Origin: Antennarius striatus
Taxonomy: Eukaryota > Chordata > Actinopteri > Lophiiformes > Antennariidae
Direction: 5' to 3'
Assembly (NCBI RefSeq): GCF_040054535.1
Contig: NC_090781.1
Location: 17,398,482-17,462,481 of the forward strand
Length of the DNA: 64,000 nucleotides
The translations under genes were made by a program, and so were the position numbers. The first letter of the stretch is position 1. Every line of letters starts with the position of its first letter. Positions 14,201-24,550 of the stretch are shown here, piece after piece. The notes under the pieces are model-generated. The model saw nothing but the letters and a program-made list of their open reading frames with translations, had not been told where the DNA came from and made no database searches.

Positions 14201-14973
14201 TCAATCAGTTTTACAAGCATCAAGATTACTTTATCTACAGCGCTAAATGTTTTTTGTTAACAGTCTTAATTTCCCTTCGGGGATTAATATAGTATACAAT
14301 ATGGGATACAAGATTTAAAATTAAAATAAAAAATTCCTTCCAAAAGAAATTCCATTTCATTCTAATCATTCCTTTGACAAAGGGCAGCAGGATGTCTGAT
14401 TGTTTGTTAGATGCAGGTTAATTTTCTGCAAATTAAGTTAAAATGAAAATACATCAACTAACTCAATACAGTAGTCCAAAAATTAGCCATAGAAAAACGC
14501 TGATAATTATTTTACTTGTCTTTCCAAATGGAATATAAAACACTCTTGTGAAACAAAAGTTGACAATGTTTTAGTGACACTCCTGAAACAAAACATGATG
14601 AAAGAAAAAATGGAACAGATGACAACCCCCCATCCCCCGTGGTTTATCCATAGAAGGGAATACTGTAGTGATAGGGAGCTGTAGCCCTGGACTTATTGAC
14701 ATAAAACTTCAATTGAAAAACAAATTATTGTTCAAAATTACAGAACACTTCCATGTAAATTTTCAACACAAACCTATGGCTCATAGTAATGTCTTTCAAC
14801 GTGCACTGCAACACATTCAGAGACCAGGGATGATGATGACACTGCAAACATTTAGTAGGATTTATATAAACTTTGCAATTGGCATCTCTGAAGTGGGAGG
14901 AAATGCTGAAGGGAAATTAGTATATCTATCTAATACCACTGGGTCAAAAATACCGGAAACACTAAGAGGGAAA

Positions 14974-15004
<31 letters not shown>

Positions 15005-16930
15005 AGTGTGTGGGGGGGTGCTGATATGCTCCGTCACTTGTCGGAAACACACACACACACACATACAGTACACACAAATACACACAAGCATCATTCTCAT
15101 CACATAACTCTTCCATTCCTGCCCTGCTCCAACAGTCTCCTCCCCCTCCCTTTCTTGGTATTTGGTAGGTGGTAGATAGTTCCCTTGAGGCCTGCGTGTT
15201 ATTCCTTGTAAGGAGATTCAGCATTCCACTACTACTCTCAGTCTGGGTGTTACATCAGAATAAACATCACAGTAGAGCACAGGGATCATTCACCCACTCG
15301 CTGATATTGTAGATTTACGCAAATACAGGAAAGTTCTGTACAGAAATGAAAAGGGTGGGAATGTGTTTCACCAACTGGAGGAGATATATCATCAGGAAAA
15401 GGGAACTTGACATGCAATCAGCTAATGGAGGAGGCACATTCAGGTTGTACTGGTATTTATACACATAAGCATTTTGCAAATAATACTGGGAAGATGAAAA
15501 CAAAGGACAAACAGCAAAAACACAAGTTTACAAAAAGAGAAGGCACGTCACTCTTGAATTACGAATAATCATTTCATCAGTAGGTTATAATAGCAGCAGC
15601 ACTGGATGCTATGATCAGTAACTACCTGTTCAGCGCAGTTCATCTTAAAACAGTTTCTTAAATCTTTCTACCCTTTGCAAATTAATCCGACAGCATAAAA
15701 TTGAACACTAATAGGTACTAATACTTGTTCCTGAAATGTACACAAATATCTGACGAAAGGCAAAAGGAAAGCAGCTTGAAGGTTTGGGGTCATCAGTATA
15801 AGATGGATTCATTAAAGCAATGATCTCAAGATAGGTCAGGTCCACAGAGACACTTCATGATAAATCATTTGGGCTACAGCACCTCAAGAAAAAGTTTCCA
15901 GACCCTAAAGTGACTTCTTTGGTTTGTTTTCTCCAGCTAAACACAACAAGTTTTTTACAATCCTAAGCAATAAATTCTCATAATTAAGAAGCAGAACCAG
16001 CAAGCACTTGATGTTTTTGCATGAAAAACAAATGAAAAAATTAAGTGATTGATTCTCTTGCAACTCACTAATAAATTATACAACTTATTGTGACAGACCT
16101 ACTACTCTGTTGTTCATCAGTACATGGCTGGCAAGCTCTACCACACTTTCCTTGTTGGTGTCAGCTGAGGATACAGAGGCAACTTGATGACATATTTCGT
16201 ACCAGTAATCTTGTCCACTTTTTTTCCCCCATAAAGTCCAAATTTAACTGCAGCAACAACTAAAAACATAACCAACTCCACCATGACATTAGGTTTCCTT
16301 TCCAGCATCGTGCTTTTGATTTATTCAGCTGGCATTCCGGACATGTGGCCACAAAGAAACAGGTTCAATCACAGGACAGCTAACACGACAAATTGGACTC
16401 GAAAATGAAACTAAATCATTGCAGCGTAATACCTACTTCCAACATGTTTTAATTCAAGTTATCCAGCAACATACAGATTTACTTTGTAAAAAGAAACACT
16501 GCCTGATAAAATAAAGATGCCAGAGTGATATTGTTCTATTGTTGGCAATATTATGATCTATCTTGACTTTTATTTTTTTAAACTCTAAGTGCACATTGGT
16601 TAGTATATCATTCTTCAATACTGGAATCAGATAGTGATTATTTTGGCATCCATAGCCAGACATATTAAAACATGAATCCCATGGCCAAAAGCATTTGGTG
16701 GACATGAGTTGTTTAAGATAGTTTGACACAGCATTTAGTTCAAAAGACTTAAATGTTTTCTTTATTTCTTTGGCAATTGAGATTTAGAAAAGTGATTTGT
16801 GAACACTGGATACTGTAACAAGTAAATAAACTGTAGCTCACCCTTGATTGAGGTCATTTTCTGTATTATCCAACCACAAGCGAACTGCCACAGCATTGCC
16901 TTCCCGGCACTGTGTGAAAATATCATCCAT
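5212..16930 (-). CDS. ilk: ilk, integrin-linked (pseudo)kinase, complete
   Basis: ILK is the scaffold of the ILK-PINCH-parvin complex at focal adhesions, linking integrin beta tails to actin (family knowledge). Coding exons: 16842-16930, 10697-10862, 8141-8236, 7933-8029, 7741-7824, 7486-7571, 7272-7381, 6910-7037, 6596-6717, 6380-6479, 5502-5632, 5212-5361. All have GT-AG ends and matching phases, and they total 1359 nt: 452 residues plus stop, the same length as human ILK. The protein starts [16 protein letters not shown]. Ankyrin repeats fill roughly residues 2-170 ([39 protein letters not shown]). The kinase-like domain fills roughly 190-446. The VVKVLK lysine is kept, but the catalytic loop reads [11 protein letters not shown] with no catalytic Asp and the DFG position reads DVK, as in other pseudokinase ILKs. 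The protein ends PILEKMQDK. The start is fixed by conservation and by the 89-bp first coding exon. Confidence 0.98.
8745..8785 (+). repeat. LINE 3'-tail-like fragment
   Basis: The segment reads roughly AATTTCCTCCGGGATTAATAAAGTATC and then a short TATC run. This hairpin plus microsatellite ending is typical of 3' ends of several teleost LINEs (recalled). A similar piece is at 14265-14300, and its reverse complement is near 19510-19535. Family not determined. Confidence 0.45.
9690..9880 (+). repeat. Dispersed fish repeat, class uncertain
   Basis: The stretch from TTTTATTTATATAGCGC through AAAAACTCCCTCGATGAGGA to GGCGGCCATCCGCC resembles a repeat seen widely between teleost genes. Its class cannot be decided from one copy. 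A SINE was inserted shortly after it at 9912. Confidence 0.5.
9912..10271 (+). mobile_element. tRNA-derived SINE, complete, with 13-bp target-site duplication
   Basis: A tRNA-like head carries box A TGGCGCAGTGG and box B GGTTCGAGTCC, matching the RNA polymerase III consensus. It is followed by a long body and an A-rich end (AATGAATGAAAAAAAA). The element is bracketed by the direct repeat ATCCAGACAAGGA at 9899-9911 and 10272-10284, the mark of LINE-driven retroposition. A related copy is at 62228-62560. It is not a functional tRNA gene because the fold continues into the SINE body. Confidence 0.85.
12295..12420 (+). mobile_element. Truncated tRNA-derived SINE
   Basis: The segment GGTGGCCGTGG through GGTTGGTGGTTTGATCCTC to the GAGTCTACAT part resembles the head of a teleost tRNA-derived SINE, with a recognisable box B (GGTTTGATCC). 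Box A is degraded and no target duplication was found. Confidence 0.55.
14974..15062. repeat. Paired GT and CA microsatellites
   Basis: A (GT)n tract at 14974-15001 and an (AC)n tract at 15047-15062 lie within 90 bases in opposite sense, giving a possible imperfect hairpin. The reading frames across them are low-complexity and not genes. Confidence 0.9.
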
Positions 16931-16965
16931 TGTAGCTGCAGTATTCTTCTTCTCTTAGGGCGCAC
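16931..16965 (-). other. ilk: ilk 5' UTR part of exon 2
   Basis: An acceptor (CCCACAG) ends at 16966, so this exon carries about 35 bases of leader before the ATG at 16930. A second AG nearer the ATG (about 16938) lacks a pyrimidine tract and is less likely. Confidence 0.6.
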
Positions 16966-18208
16966 CTGTGGGAGTTGTTGCAGAACTAAACTGTGACAGA
17001 TGAGAAAGGCAACCCGAGGGGTTCAGCAGGTTCCTGGTCAGCATCAGTTCCTCATGTGGGACAATGAGGTGCACAATCAGAGTGGCTCAGCTGCACTCAC
17101 ACAAGACCTAATAAAATGGGACAGACTGTTATTTTTCATTCAGGGTAAACTCTGCCAGACAGATAAATCCACTCTCATATGATTCTGGACAGTGGTGAAA
17201 TATTACAAATATTTCAGCTGTTTTCAGGTTTGCACTTGGTTCCATTTTCCTACTCTCCAGGAAAAGCAGGAAATTTTTCTCAACATGAACTCAAGTATTT
17301 GCAGAAAAATGTTTCCTTCCACATACGCTTTTAATTTTTAATTACCATTGAAATTATCTGCTGATTGACACAATATGTATTTGTAGCTATTAATTTGATC
17401 AATTCTTGTTTAAGTCATTCAAGATTAAACTACTGATCTGAAAGCATCTCAATTATAATCATTAACTAATTTTCTCAGTTTTATGTGTTATCAAGATAAA
17501 GTCCTTTGTTGTGTGTATCAATGATCAACCAAAAAAAATCAAAACAAATCATGTCCCAAAACTAAATGGTTAAAGAGAACAGCCCTTAGATTAAATGATC
17601 ATGGAATTAATAATTTTCTGCAGACCTAATGTGACTATTAAAAAAAAAACAGATCTAGGGAGTGAACGCACCTTTAGCATAGGCTGAGCTTCCAACAACT
17701 TGTTGACAAATGATAACTAAATAACAGGAATGCAAACTGAAAAGTTTAATAGCTATTATTACCGCAGTGAAACGTAACACGCCAGGAGTCTGCAGTTTAA
17801 ATTAAGTCAAATCTGAAGTTTGACTTCATGATTTAATGATTTTTTCATAACACAGTAACAAGCCAGTGATGATGTAGCCGTGATCGACTCACTCACTACC
17901 TCACAGCGGTCTGTACTGCTATACTCCCACCGAGCTAACACAGAATTAGTTAAATCTGAAGCGGGTTTGTCCCTCTGGCTTCGTGCAGTGCTGTTGCATG
18001 TTTTCATTACAAAAAACTGACTCGGTTAGTTTCACACATTTGTTAGCATCCCTCAGCTCACTATCTGATAGCGACAGGTTTAGCTAACAAGCTAATCAGC
18101 GACCCTCCGGACTGCCTCCGTTTCTCTCATTTGACGCTAACTTCACGTTGACGCTAATAAAACAAGATTTGATAGTTCAAACTGACAGAATTTTGGTCAA
18201 ACGCTTAC

Positions 18209-18350
18209 CAGATGTATTAGCCTTCTGTGGTGTAATGAAGTTAGATAAAGGAATTTAATGCTAGCGGTTTCAAGTCTCCTGTAGATTGAACGCAGCGAAA
18301 CGTCCACACCCTCACCCCCTTCGTACGTACGTGTTAACGTTGAGTTAGTG
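18209..18350 (-). other. ilk: ilk non-coding first exon (5' limit approximate)
   Basis: On the minus strand a good donor (GTAAGC, from 18208) follows leader-like sequence, about 1.24 kb upstream of the exon 2 acceptor. The upstream stretch around 18290-18380 contains several CG dinucleotides and a TACGTACGTG palindromic core near 18326, fitting a promoter edge. The transcription start is not determinable by eye. Confidence 0.55.
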
Positions 18351-19346
18351 GAGGAAACCGTAGCCCTGCCCCCTATAGGCCGCGGGCGGAATTACAGGAA
18401 GTCAATATTTATCCCCTCAGGTCATGTTTTTTTCCTAGTGCAGTACTGTAGTCGTACGCAGAGTCAAGTTCTAGATATGAGCATTTCTTAAAATTTGACA
18501 TGGTAATGTGGTATGGAGTCTAATGAAATGGTTCTTGAGAGGTTAAAAAAAAATACGTAAATTCATTCATATGTGATAAAAGAAGCACTGGTTACCATGC
18601 AGAGTAAAAATATTTAGTTACAAATAAAAGTCCGTGATTTTAATTTCCATCCATCCATTTTCAATGCTGAATTAGATCTCCCTGAGACTCCCAGATTGTC
18701 ATAACAATGTTATATTAGCATGACTACCGTGTTTGATTGAAAAATATTAGTTTTCTCCCAAACTTGTTGTTGAGTACAAATCTCCATAATGATACGTCTC
18801 CACATTGTACGTGTGTTTCAAATCTGTACTTAGGAACAGGAGTACATAGAACATAAGTAAATTCCTTATTTATTTATTTGTCTCATCCTGCCAAAAAATT
18901 ACAATTTTAGTGGATTCATTCATTCATTCATTCATTCATCCAGTTTGTTGGGATCCTCTGATAATCCTGTTTAACGTGACAAAAATTGGCTTGGTTTGTT
19001 TTTTCTGATCGTTCTTTTTTTACTTCATTTCCCACAAAGCATTGGGGTTCTATGTCATCCACACGCGCCTGTTATTCTGTTTTGCTTCCTGGAAGCACAC
19101 GAGCCCAAACAACGTGGCTTTTGAGCTTAACAAGAAATTTCTTCAAAAAGTGAATATAATAGCATCATTATACAGATTTTTTTTCTACAAACACGAAGCT
19201 AATAGTTTGACTGGTGAGTCCTCTCTTCAGAGTCGAAGCTGTAAGAAAGTGAATTAACAGAGTTAGCTTCGTGAAGTGTCACTGGACGGGTTGCTCTATT
19301 TACCGGCACCGATAAGTAGATATCCGTCTTTATTCCCGTGGGAAAC
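18210..19346. promoter_or_regulatory. Divergent ilk / rrp8 promoter interval
   Basis: ilk points left from about 18.3 kb and rrp8 starts translation at 19347 pointing right. The 1.1 kb between them must hold both promoters, apart from the ilk first exon. There is no strong TATA box beside either gene. An (ATTC)n tract lies at 18914-18939 and an AT-rich core at about 18500-18950. The human RRP8-ILK pair is also head-to-head (from memory), which supports a conserved divergent arrangement. Confidence 0.55.
18914..18939. repeat. (ATTC)n microsatellite
   Basis: About six tandem ATTC units lie in the ilk-rrp8 intergenic interval. Confidence 0.9.
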
Positions 19347-19759
19347 ATGTTTCATGAGGACGAAGACTGGGATGACGAGCATGAAGGTCAAATCCAGAGC
19401 AAATCGTCGCTCATAAACACCCAGAAGCCCAACACCAGTCCTGTCAAGGTAAAAAATAAACGTTGTAGACCACATTTAAATTAAATGTTTCTTAAATCTT
19501 ATATACTGTAATAATCCCCAAAGGGAAATTAGTGGCGCACTCTAGTTAGCACTGTTAGTCAGTAACACTGTTAGTCAGCACTGTTAGTCAGTAACACTGT
19601 TAGTCAGTAACACTGTTAGTCAGTAACACTGTTAGTCAGTAACACTGTTAGTCAGTAACACTGTTAGTCAGTAACACTGTTAGTCAGTAACACTGTTAGT
19701 CAGCACTGTTAGGCAGTCACACGGATATATACACTGTATGTTGTGTACAGGCCCTGTAA

Positions 19760-19800
<41 letters not shown>

Positions 19801-22800
19801 GGGGCCTGTAAGCATGCAATGGGAGGTAAAGTGGCTGGCACCTCCTTCTTGGTGCACCCAAATGAGCAACTTCTAAAGGGGGACAGCGCCTTGCTCAAGG
19901 GCACCTCAGCAGTGTTAGGGAGGTGAGCTGACACCTCCCAGTGTAAGCTCACACTCTGGGTGGCTGGGCAGGAGCAGGAATCAAATCGCCAATCCTGTGA
20001 TCATTGGACGACACCCTGTACCACTGAACCACTGCCATCACATTTTTTGTGATGATCTCTCATCTGGGTATAGAGAAATGTTTCATATTTACACATGGAG
20101 CTTAATAAATCATCAGAATTTACAGTTACACAAATAGAGTGACAATGTCTCAATACTGTATAATCATCTATTTATGTTGTTGCAGTTGTTGTTAGAGCCA
20201 TCATTAGTCTGAGCTTTTCAAATAATTATCATCTGACAAGGTGGTGGGAAAGAAGAGTCTCCTGCGGACCCTGCAAACTCTGGGATCAATTCCTGACTGG
20301 AGAAACGATGATCATCAGCAAGAGAGCGATAGCGAGACAGAAGTGGCTCCATCACACAGTAAGAAAAAGAAGAAACGAAGAAAAAGGCAAAGGCAAGGAG
20401 AGACAACAGGAGAGCAGGGACTGAAACAGGACATAGACCAGACTGCTAAGGAGAAGGAACTCATTCCAAAAAAGAATGACAACAAAACAGGTGAGTAATT
20501 AACTGGAAACCGGATGTTTCTTTCACTGTTACAATTAAATTAAATGTTATTTTAATATTATCTTTCTTCCTCAAGGCACTTTAAAGATGAAAAACAAAAA
20601 GACAATGAATATAGATGTTACAGAATGTGCAAAGGTAAATCCAAAGAAACCTGAGAACACAGAGAAGCTTAGCAGACAACAGTGGAAAAATAAGATGAAG
20701 AACAAAAAGAAATGTCAAAATAAATTCAAGCAGAATAACCTAGAGATGAAGGTAACTGAACTGAACTCTTCAGAGAAAGACAAACTAGTCAAAACAGAGA
20801 TATGTAGCAACAAAAACAGTCATAAAAACAATCAAACACCAGCAAAGACAAAGGAAAAAGAACATAAACCACAGAAAAGGAAGAAAAATGACGAACACTC
20901 TGACAAATCCTGTCCAGTAGAAAACCAGACTCTCAAAGAAGTCAAGCAGATTGAAAAAAAGAAAAAAATTAACGGGGGCAACGTTGGACAAGATTCATAT
21001 CTCTCTGCTACTAACGATTCAAAACATAAAGCAGTGGAACCTGATGTTCAGCATGAGATACCAGTGAAAAGAACAAAATTTGAGCTGAAGGAACAAACTA
21101 TAAAAAGAGAGAAGCTACGGAAAATGCTCAAAAACCTGGAAAAGAAAGAACAGGAGAGCCCTGCAGAGGTGACAGATGAACCGGAGTTACCCCAGGAGGA
21201 GGTGCAACAAGACCGCTCCGCCTTACTCAGGTCTCGCATGGAGCAGCGTTTGCAATCGGCTCGCTTTCGCTACATTAATGAAGTTTTGTACAGCACAAGC
21301 AGCGGCGAGGCCAGTCGGATGTTCAGGCAGGATCCAGAGGCCTTCTGGATCTACCACAGAGGATACACAGCACAGGTCCAGAGATGGCCGACCAACCCTG
21401 TGGATGAGATCATCGCTTACATCCGACAAAAGTAAGATGCTGGATAATGTAACGCTCTGCAGTTATTTAAAAAGCTATGAGATAGAAATCAGTGTTCCAT
21501 CCTCTTAAAACTTAAAACATAGGAATTCATAATAATTATTCAGTCCTCTTCCAACAATTTTAAAGCTTTCAGCTACATCTCTAAGTTTGCTGAGAAAATG
21601 GAACCACCACAGGTTCAGTGCTATTTATCTAGCAAGAGCTTGAAAATCTCACACCAGGTGATATCAAGTGTGTTAAAAGAAGATGAGTGTGTAGGTACAC
21701 AGATCCAGTATGCATAGCTATGAATTCAAATTCATTCAGTAAAACAATAGTTGAAAGTCTCAAATAACTGCTGTGAAAAGGTTCTACATTCTTCTGTCCA
21801 GCAGTCATTTTAATCCACAATTCTGGACTTATTTTTTATCATCCAGCTCACAGTGACACAGAAATCTCACAGTTTAGGTAAATCTATGAAGGTACAGTTG
21901 TGATAGTATATTTTTATCACACAAAAATATATCTTGACAGCATCCATTAACCAGGTCACCTCTGTACACCTCTGGTACACCCTCCATGTCTTCTTCATGC
22001 AGACTAAATGTTGTTGAAAGTGTTTTATTTTTCAGCTGGGAGCTGTGCAGGTTTATGCTGCATGGTGGGCGTTTCATTGATTCTTCATTTGGCTGCTGCT
22101 GTTAATGTCAGCAGCTGCTCTGTGTGGATCATAGCAAAGATTTCATTTTAAGGCGAGCTCCTCTTGCCAGTTGCTGATTTCATGGTTGCTTTTTTTTTTT
22201 TATTCCAGGCCTCCCTCTCTTGTGGTTGCAGACTTTGGTTGTGGCGACTGTAAAATAGCGCGCAGTGTGAAGAACAAAGTGCACAGCTTCGACTTGGCAG
22301 CTGCCTGTGAGCTTGTCACCGTATGTGATATGGCCAAAGTAAGTGTGTGTCATTGTTCTGGGTACAAATATGTTATACAGCTTATATCACTGTAAAGAAA
22401 TAAAATCAATCTGTGAGCAGGTCCCACTGCGTGATGCCTCTGTGGACATTGCTGTGTTCTGTCTTTCTCTCATGGGAACCAACCTGGCAGATTTTCTCGC
22501 AGAGGCAAACCGCGTCTTAAAGATGAGGTAAAAAAAAACAAAAGGAACACCTATTCATTTAATGCATGGCAGTTTTTACATCATTGTAGAACTGTCGTAC
22601 TTTGTTATCATTACAGGGGAGTCCTTAAAATAGCAGAAGTAGCAAGTAGGTTTGAGAATATCCGAAGCTTCACTACCGCGCTGGCAAATCTGGGATTCAA
22701 GATGGTATCCAAGGTGAGGCAGTGAACAAAAATGATGATTTTGAAATTATTAACCAGGTTAGCAAACAGTCTTAGGGCTCTATTAAGATTTCATGGTGAG

Positions 22801-23801
22801 GTCATTGTCCAGCGATGAGATCACAGAAGGAGAACTAGCTAGTATATAGTAATAGTAGTTGGTAATATTAAGCAGTACTGCTGGTAAACATTCAGATTTT
22901 GCACTGGAGTTTCCAGATGTGCAATCTTTACTTAAACAACACTCAGAGAAGCAAATCTGATACCCCAAGTCTTACCTGAATTTAAGTCTGTAATAAGTCA
23001 GCAGATCACCTTAAAACTTTGTAAACTCAAAGTTTTATTTCTTATATACCAATTCATGGATGTACAAACCCAAAATAGAATGACTGTTTAAAGGAAGAAA
23101 GAAGCATTTTAATTTTAAAATTAAAATGCTGTTTCAGTCTAAAATCAAAATGTTTGAATAATTGTAACAGTTTAAAACTCCTTGTCTTACATTGTGATGG
23201 AAAAAAAGATCTTAATCTGCACCTTAGACTGGATCTGCCTCAAAGTGTAATTTAATCCCCCCATTTTATACAAGATTTAATTCAAATCCACTTTGATTCT
23301 TTTGCTACATTCTGATAACCAACAAACAGTCAGACAATGTGCAGTGAAAACATACTGTATAACACCCCCTGGAGAGTTAGTTGAGCACACTTAAGCATTA
23401 ACTTTTGTTTCTTGCCATTGAACCTGCATTACAATCTTATTTAGATATCAGTTTGCTCAAGGAGGGACGAAGCAGCCGGTAGACTGCTGACTCATTACTG
23501 AAAACATGTTTGTGGTGCTGTGACGGGAAAGCATAAGTTAAAAAAATCTGTTTTAAAAATTGTTTAAGTATTGCTAACTACAAAAAAATTATACATTAAC
23601 TCTGTTTGAACCTGTAAATGATCCATGTACCTACTGACTGACAGACTGACTGATTGTAAAGGATGATGTCCGTGTTTGTTTCTACAGGACACAGAGAACA
23701 CTCATTTCTGCTCCTTTGAGTTGGTGAAGACAGGAGAGGCTCCAGAAAACATCAAGAAATTTGGATTACAGTTGAGACCTTGTGTTTACAAGAAAAGATG
23801 A
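19347..23801 (+). CDS. rrp8: rrp8, nucleolar rRNA (m1A) methyltransferase, complete
   Basis: RRP8 (nucleomethylin) is a nucleolar SAM-dependent enzyme that makes a 1-methyladenosine in large-subunit rRNA, and in mammals also acts in the eNoSC silencing complex with SIRT1 and SUV39H1 (family knowledge). Exons: 19347-19448, 20241-20490, 20576-21431, 22209-22338, 22421-22527, 22617-22713, 23688-23801; total 1656 nt, 551 residues. All introns are GT-AG; the exon 2 acceptor is AAG. The N-terminal half is Lys/Glu-rich and disordered, with basic runs suited to nucleolar targeting and the conserved [18 protein letters not shown]. The methyltransferase domain starts near residue 334 and holds SAM motif [10 protein letters not shown] at about 408, then [16 protein letters not shown] and EANRVLK. 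It ends [11 protein letters not shown], like human QLQPCLYKRR. The strand after VLK reads MRG where human has PGG. The start fits human MFEEPEW (here MFHEDEDW). Confidence 0.97.
19550..19717 (+). repeat. Minisatellite, 16-bp unit, about 11 copies
   Basis: Tandem units CACTGTTAGTCAGTAA start at 19550, 19566, 19579, 19595, 19611, 19627, 19643, 19659, 19675, 19691 and 19704. Two junctions use a 13-bp variant lacking TAA. It lies in rrp8 intron 1. Direct tandem units without unique spacers exclude a CRISPR array. Confidence 0.95.
19762..19799. repeat. (CA)n microsatellite at the tail of a SINE
   Basis: About 19 CA dinucleotides directly abut the 3' end of the minus-strand SINE at 19800-20038, consistent with growth from a SINE tail. 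Confidence 0.9.
19800..20038 (-). mobile_element. tRNA-derived SINE in rrp8 intron 1, reverse orientation
   Basis: Read on the minus strand from 20038, a tRNA-like head (GGCAGTGGTTCAGTGGTAC, then GATTTGATTCC as box B) leads into a body containing CCTTGAGCAAGG, a motif common in teleost SINEs (recalled). No clear target duplication was found. The head resembles the truncated SINE near 12.3 kb. Confidence 0.65.
23103..23130. repeat. Perfect 28-bp palindrome in rrp8 intron 6
   Basis: The 14-base arm AGCATTTTAATTTT is followed immediately by its exact reverse complement with no spacer. It is AT-rich apart from the outer AGC/GCT, and I know of no family with this feature. Confidence 0.95.
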
Positions 23802-24544
23802 ACATAGAAGAGCAGACTGTTGGTCACGTTTTGTCACTTGAGTCAACTATTTTTCAGAATACTAGTCGTACATTTTCATTGACGTGTTATTTTCATTGCT
23901 AAATTTTGATGCCTGTGTAATCTTTTTCAACCACATACCCATGTAGAATCATCAATATTTGTCTGTACAGGGAGTGATTACATAACTTCAGTATTCAATT
24001 GTGTGTCTGCTTCCTGATATTGTTCCTGAAGATGAAAACCTGAATGCAAACTTTTTTTTAAAAAGTGTAATATAATGTAAACATCTCTTGAAAAATACTG
24101 AAAAAAGTAGAAAAATGAAAATTACTTTTTTTAAAATGGGTCTTTGTTGTGAGTGGTAATTTCTTTAACTTTCTAGAGAATTTTTCTGCATTTAAATGTT
24201 GAATTGTATTCCTAATTACTGAAAGACAAAAGGATCTTTGAGGTGTCCAGTGTAACGAATTTGCGTAGATTAATTGTGACAGAACCTGCTTCAGTCAGTT
24301 TTGTGTCATCATTTGCCACACGAGGGTGTGAAAAGACTGCAGCCAAACGTGGACAGATGAGCTGAAGATCAGTGTCTGCATCTGGATCATGATGTCTGAG
24401 AATTTATAGAATCCCTCCATTTGTCACAGCAGATGTTCCTTCACTGATTTTGGCAAGTAAAAGACATCACAGGGGAGGATGGGCTGTAAGTCTCACTCAT
24501 CTACCATGTCTGGAAATGTGTTTCTTGTAGCTCAGTCCTCTGGT

Positions 24545-24550
24545 AATAAA
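24545..24550 (+). promoter_or_regulatory. rrp8: Candidate rrp8 polyadenylation signal (AATAAA)
   Basis: AATAAA lies about 740 bases after the rrp8 stop. The 3' UTR length is unknown, so this is a candidate only. Confidence 0.35.

Larger units (their letters stand above)
10863..16841 (-). other. ilk: Large ilk intron between coding exons 1 and 2
   Basis: Nearly 6 kb with no supported coding exon. It includes a truncated tRNA-derived SINE near 12.3 kb, a LINE-tail-like piece near 14.27 kb and GT/CA microsatellites at 14974-15062. The remaining sequence is AT-rich and featureless to me. Confidence 0.75.

Noticed and set aside
19550..19717. Regular repeats that might suggest a CRISPR array
   Set aside because: Units are directly tandem, with no unique spacers, inside a vertebrate intron; it is a minisatellite.
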